NCBI GenBank assembly: GCA_047638715.1
Contig: JBLIMK010000126.1
Span: forward strand, 1-7,280
Direction of reading: 5' to 3'
Length of the DNA: 7,280 bases
Source: SHLQ01 sp047638715
GTDB lineage: Bacteria > Actinomycetota > Acidimicrobiia > Acidimicrobiales > SHLQ01
The notes under the pieces were generated by a model. It was not told the origin of the DNA, did no database searches, and saw nothing but the letters and a program-made list of their open reading frames with translations. The position numbers were made by a program, and so were the translations under genes. Positions 5,571 to 7,280 of the stretch are shown here, in pieces; the first letter of the stretch is position 1; each line of letters starts with the position of its first letter.

Positions 5571-6208
5571 ATAAAAGGCATCGTCGGTCGATCCACGAGC
5601 CCCTGGGATCGATTCGGTTCGCTGGAAGTCTCGGCTCACCAGGACTAAGAGCCTCGATGCACCCATCGGCGCTCGCACGAGCGCTCGACGAAGCGAACGC
5701 CGCGATAATCGAGGACCCAATGTCATTCCCATGGGATGCCTTCGACGGAGACCTCGACTGTCCTCTGATCATCGATCTCGCACCATGCACGGAGGCCGAC
5801 AGGGTCGCTCTCGTCCCCGCACTGTTTGGGCTGACCCTCGTCGATGTCGTCATCGACTCGACCTACCCGGGGTCGCCCGACGCTTCACACGTGGCCAGCT
5901 TGGTCGGCGCAACGACAGAACTTCCCGCGCCGGTCGACGGTCCGCTCCTTCGGACGCGAAAGCGTATGGAGCTGACCGAACGCGAGATCGTTGCCCGAGT
6001 GCGCCGAGAACACGGCGACGATGCACACATCGCGAGCATCTCGGGACGAGCGGTCCGCAGCCATCGCGGTGGGATTCATGCACTCACCGCAGGTCTCTCC
6101 CCCGCTGACGGGAACTGGGCCATCGTGGGACTCTGGGGCATCCGCCCCCAGCCGGGAAGCCCACTCGATCGGGCCGTGATCGCCTACAGCCAGACGGCGG
6201 CGCACTGA
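5567..6208 (+). CDS. Unrecognised protein of the glycan operon (213 aa)
   Basis: I do not recognise this protein. From GTG 5567, which overlaps the previous stop as GTGA, it has 213 residues beginning MNKRHRRSIHEPLGSIRFAG. A basic N-terminal stretch leads to helix-strand segments with CPLIIDLAPCTEADRVALVP and FGLTLVDVVIDSTYP, then a charged helix (RTRKRMELTEREIVARVRRE) and a C-terminal Gly-rich beta-like section with GGIHALTAGLSP, NWAIVGLWGI and AVIAYSQ. There is no signal peptide, transmembrane helix or obvious nucleotide-binding loop. ATG 5657 is an alternative start. The frame is open upstream to 5468, but that part lies inside the coiled-coil gene and looks like shadow. The coupling on both sides (overlap before, no gap after) ties it to the glycosyltransferases and the sulfotransferase. 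Confidence 0.7.
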   Translation: MNKRHRRSIHEPLGSIRFAGSLGSPGLRASMHPSALARALDEANAAIIEDPMSFPWDAFDGDLDCPLIIDLAPCTEADRVALVPALFGLTLVDVVIDSTYPGSPDASHVASLVGATTELPAPVDGPLLRTRKRMELTEREIVARVRREHGDDAHIASISGRAVRSHRGGIHALTAGLSPADGNWAIVGLWGIRPQPGSPLDRAVIAYSQTAAH

Positions 6209-6970
6209 ATGCACCCGCTACTCATCACCGGATTTCATCGGAGCGGGACCTCGGCGGTCGCGCGGACCCTTCACGCAGCTGGGCTACATCTGGGCGATGA
6301 GCTACTTGGCGCCGAGCCGGCCAACCCATACGGCCACTACGAAGACATCGGCGTCGTTGCTCTACACGACGAGGCCCTCGCGGCTCAAGGCCTGACCTGG
6401 AAGAGCACCACCGGGCCAATTCGACCGATCGATTCTGCAGCGAACGTCAAGATACGTCGGCTCGTCTCGGAACGATCTCGGACGGACGCTCCGTGGGGGG
6501 TAAAAGATCCACGGCTCTGCCTCTTCCTTTCGGAATGGCTTGAAGCCGAACCTCGAAGTGCTGTGGTCGTCGTAATTCGCCGCCCCGATGAGGTGATCCA
6601 ATCGTTGCATCGACGCCATACCCGACGATCCGTCGACACCCGTCGACGAGATGCGAGCGACCTCGACTTCTGGCGAACACCAGACCTCGGACTTCGGTTG
6701 TGGATCCACTACTACGAACGGCTTCTCGCCGCACTTCCACCCGATGATCAAGTGCTGTTCGTGGACTATTCCGATCGGGATCAGGTCGACCGCATCGTGG
6801 ACGTCATCGCGACGCGTTGGCATCTCCCGCTCACCACAGAAGATGTACCCGCACTCGACCCAAGGCTCGGTGCGCCAAGCGTCAAACCTGTCGAGGTACG
6901 AGATCGAGCGCTCCTGGTCGAAGCAACGACCCTTTGGACCGAACTCCGCGCCAGAATCGATACCTGGTAG
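6209..6970 (+). CDS. P-loop sulfotransferase
   Basis: The 253-residue product begins MHPLLITGFHRSGTSAVART. The segment GFHRSGTS (8-15) is the 5'-phosphosulfate-binding loop of PAPS-dependent sulfotransferases. AVVVVIRRPDEVIQSL (118-133) fits the 3'-phosphate-binding strand and helix, with R124 and S132 at the expected places. GHYED (42-46) and WGVKDPRLCLFLSEW (96-110) are typical of bacterial members of this family found in polysaccharide clusters. The enzyme would transfer sulfate from PAPS to a hydroxyl or amine of a glycan or lipid in the cytoplasm. The start ATG follows the previous TGA with no gap, so it is translationally coupled and closes the operon. The length is on the short side of the family's usual 250-350 residues, but both binding motifs are present. 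The acceptor is unknown; the neighbouring glycosyltransferases suggest a glycan. Confidence 0.85.
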   Translation: MHPLLITGFHRSGTSAVARTLHAAGLHLGDELLGAEPANPYGHYEDIGVVALHDEALAAQGLTWKSTTGPIRPIDSAANVKIRRLVSERSRTDAPWGVKDPRLCLFLSEWLEAEPRSAVVVVIRRPDEVIQSLHRRHTRRSVDTRRRDASDLDFWRTPDLGLRLWIHYYERLLAALPPDDQVLFVDYSDRDQVDRIVDVIATRWHLPLTTEDVPALDPRLGAPSVKPVEVRDRALLVEATTLWTELRARIDTW

Positions 6971-7027
6971 CGAGTCTTTTGTATCGCGCGTCTCAAGATA
7001 GAAGCGTCCAAGGCCGATAAGGGCACC

Positions 7028-7280
7028 ATGGTGGCCCAGGCGAACAATGACCGAAGGAAAACACAGTCTCGCAAGATCGTCCTTGTCGATCTTGAGAACA
7101 TGTTGTTCGGCAATCATGCGGGCGCGGAACCGAACCAGTCGGATCGCTCGTCTGAGATTCTTTCGCTCGCCCAGGCACGTCGCCCCGGCGACATGTTGAT
7201 CGTCGGCTGCAATCCACACCTCGCCTTTCTTGCGAACGATCTCTTCCCTGGCGCCCAGATCGTTACGGGCAAGGGAAAAG
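7028..7280 (+). CDS. Probable NYN/PIN-like nuclease-fold protein, N-terminal part (3' end outside window)
   Basis: From ATG 7028 the frame stays open to the window edge, giving 84 residues. After a polar N-terminus comes KIVLVDLENMLFG (16-28), whose D21, E23 and N24 resemble the first acidic strand of NYN domains (V-D-x-E-N). It is followed by PGDMLIVGCNPHLAFLAND and the strand AQIVTGKGK (76-84), which in NYN proteins leads into the G-x-D-x-A-D acidic motif just beyond the edge. NYN proteins have a PIN-like fold and are presumed metal-dependent RNases. The gene starts 57 bases after the sulfotransferase; AAGGG at 7019-7023 is a possible but closely spaced ribosome binding site. No rare codons or start alternatives stand out. 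The family call rests on few residues. Confidence 0.6.
   Translation, partial: MVAQANNDRRKTQSRKIVLVDLENMLFGNHAGAEPNQSDRSSEILSLAQARRPGDMLIVGCNPHLAFLANDLFPGAQIVTGKGK

Noticed and set aside
6971..7027. Terminator after the sulfotransferase
   Set aside because: The 57-base gap has a TTTT run but no stem of useful length before it; I cannot support a terminator.
6362..7219. 285-codon open frame on the minus strand across the sulfotransferase
   Set aside because: Antisense to a gene with clear PAPS-binding motifs and to the start of the NYN-like gene; no family resemblance in its own translation.

Overview
The window has a moderately high GC content, with strong G/C bias at third codon positions. 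All ten complete or partial genes I support, plus one very short one, lie on the + strand. Several genes start 6-7 bases after a TAnnnT box with no Shine-Dalgarno sequence, which suggests leaderless transcripts. Together with the gene families this points to an actinobacterium, possibly an Acidimicrobiia/Ilumatobacter-like lineage. That placement is an inference from style, not from a marker gene.

Left part (1-3000): the C-terminal end of a metallophosphoesterase; a long protein that joins a YceH/DUF480 double winged-helix domain to a PEP mutase/isocitrate lyase-type barrel; a 26-residue predicted membrane peptide; a DsbA/FrnE-like thioredoxin-fold oxidoreductase; and a six-helix membrane protein of unknown function. 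The DsbA-like gene is the highlight. Its reading frame runs from an ATG at 1719 to a stop at 2351 and is interrupted only by one TGA (1767-1769), which sits exactly where the first Cys of the C-P-W-C active site should be. A hairpin with the geometry of a bacterial SECIS element follows at 1782-1802. I read this as a selenoprotein with a U-P-W-C active site. A conventional gene caller would start it at TTG 1854 and lose the whole active site.

Right part (3015-6970): a tightly packed operon begins at a leaderless-type GTG. It encodes two GT-B-type glycosyltransferases, a 100-residue coiled-coil protein, a 213-residue protein I do not recognise, and a P-loop sulfotransferase. Gaps and overlaps between these genes are between -4 and +10 bases. 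The most economical reading is a module that builds or decorates a surface glycan, perhaps a sulfated one.

Right edge (7028-7280): the N-terminal part of a probable NYN/PIN-like nuclease-fold protein that runs out of the window. I see no tRNA, rRNA, CRISPR array, insertion sequence or convincing terminator. No gap between supported genes exceeds about 60 bases.
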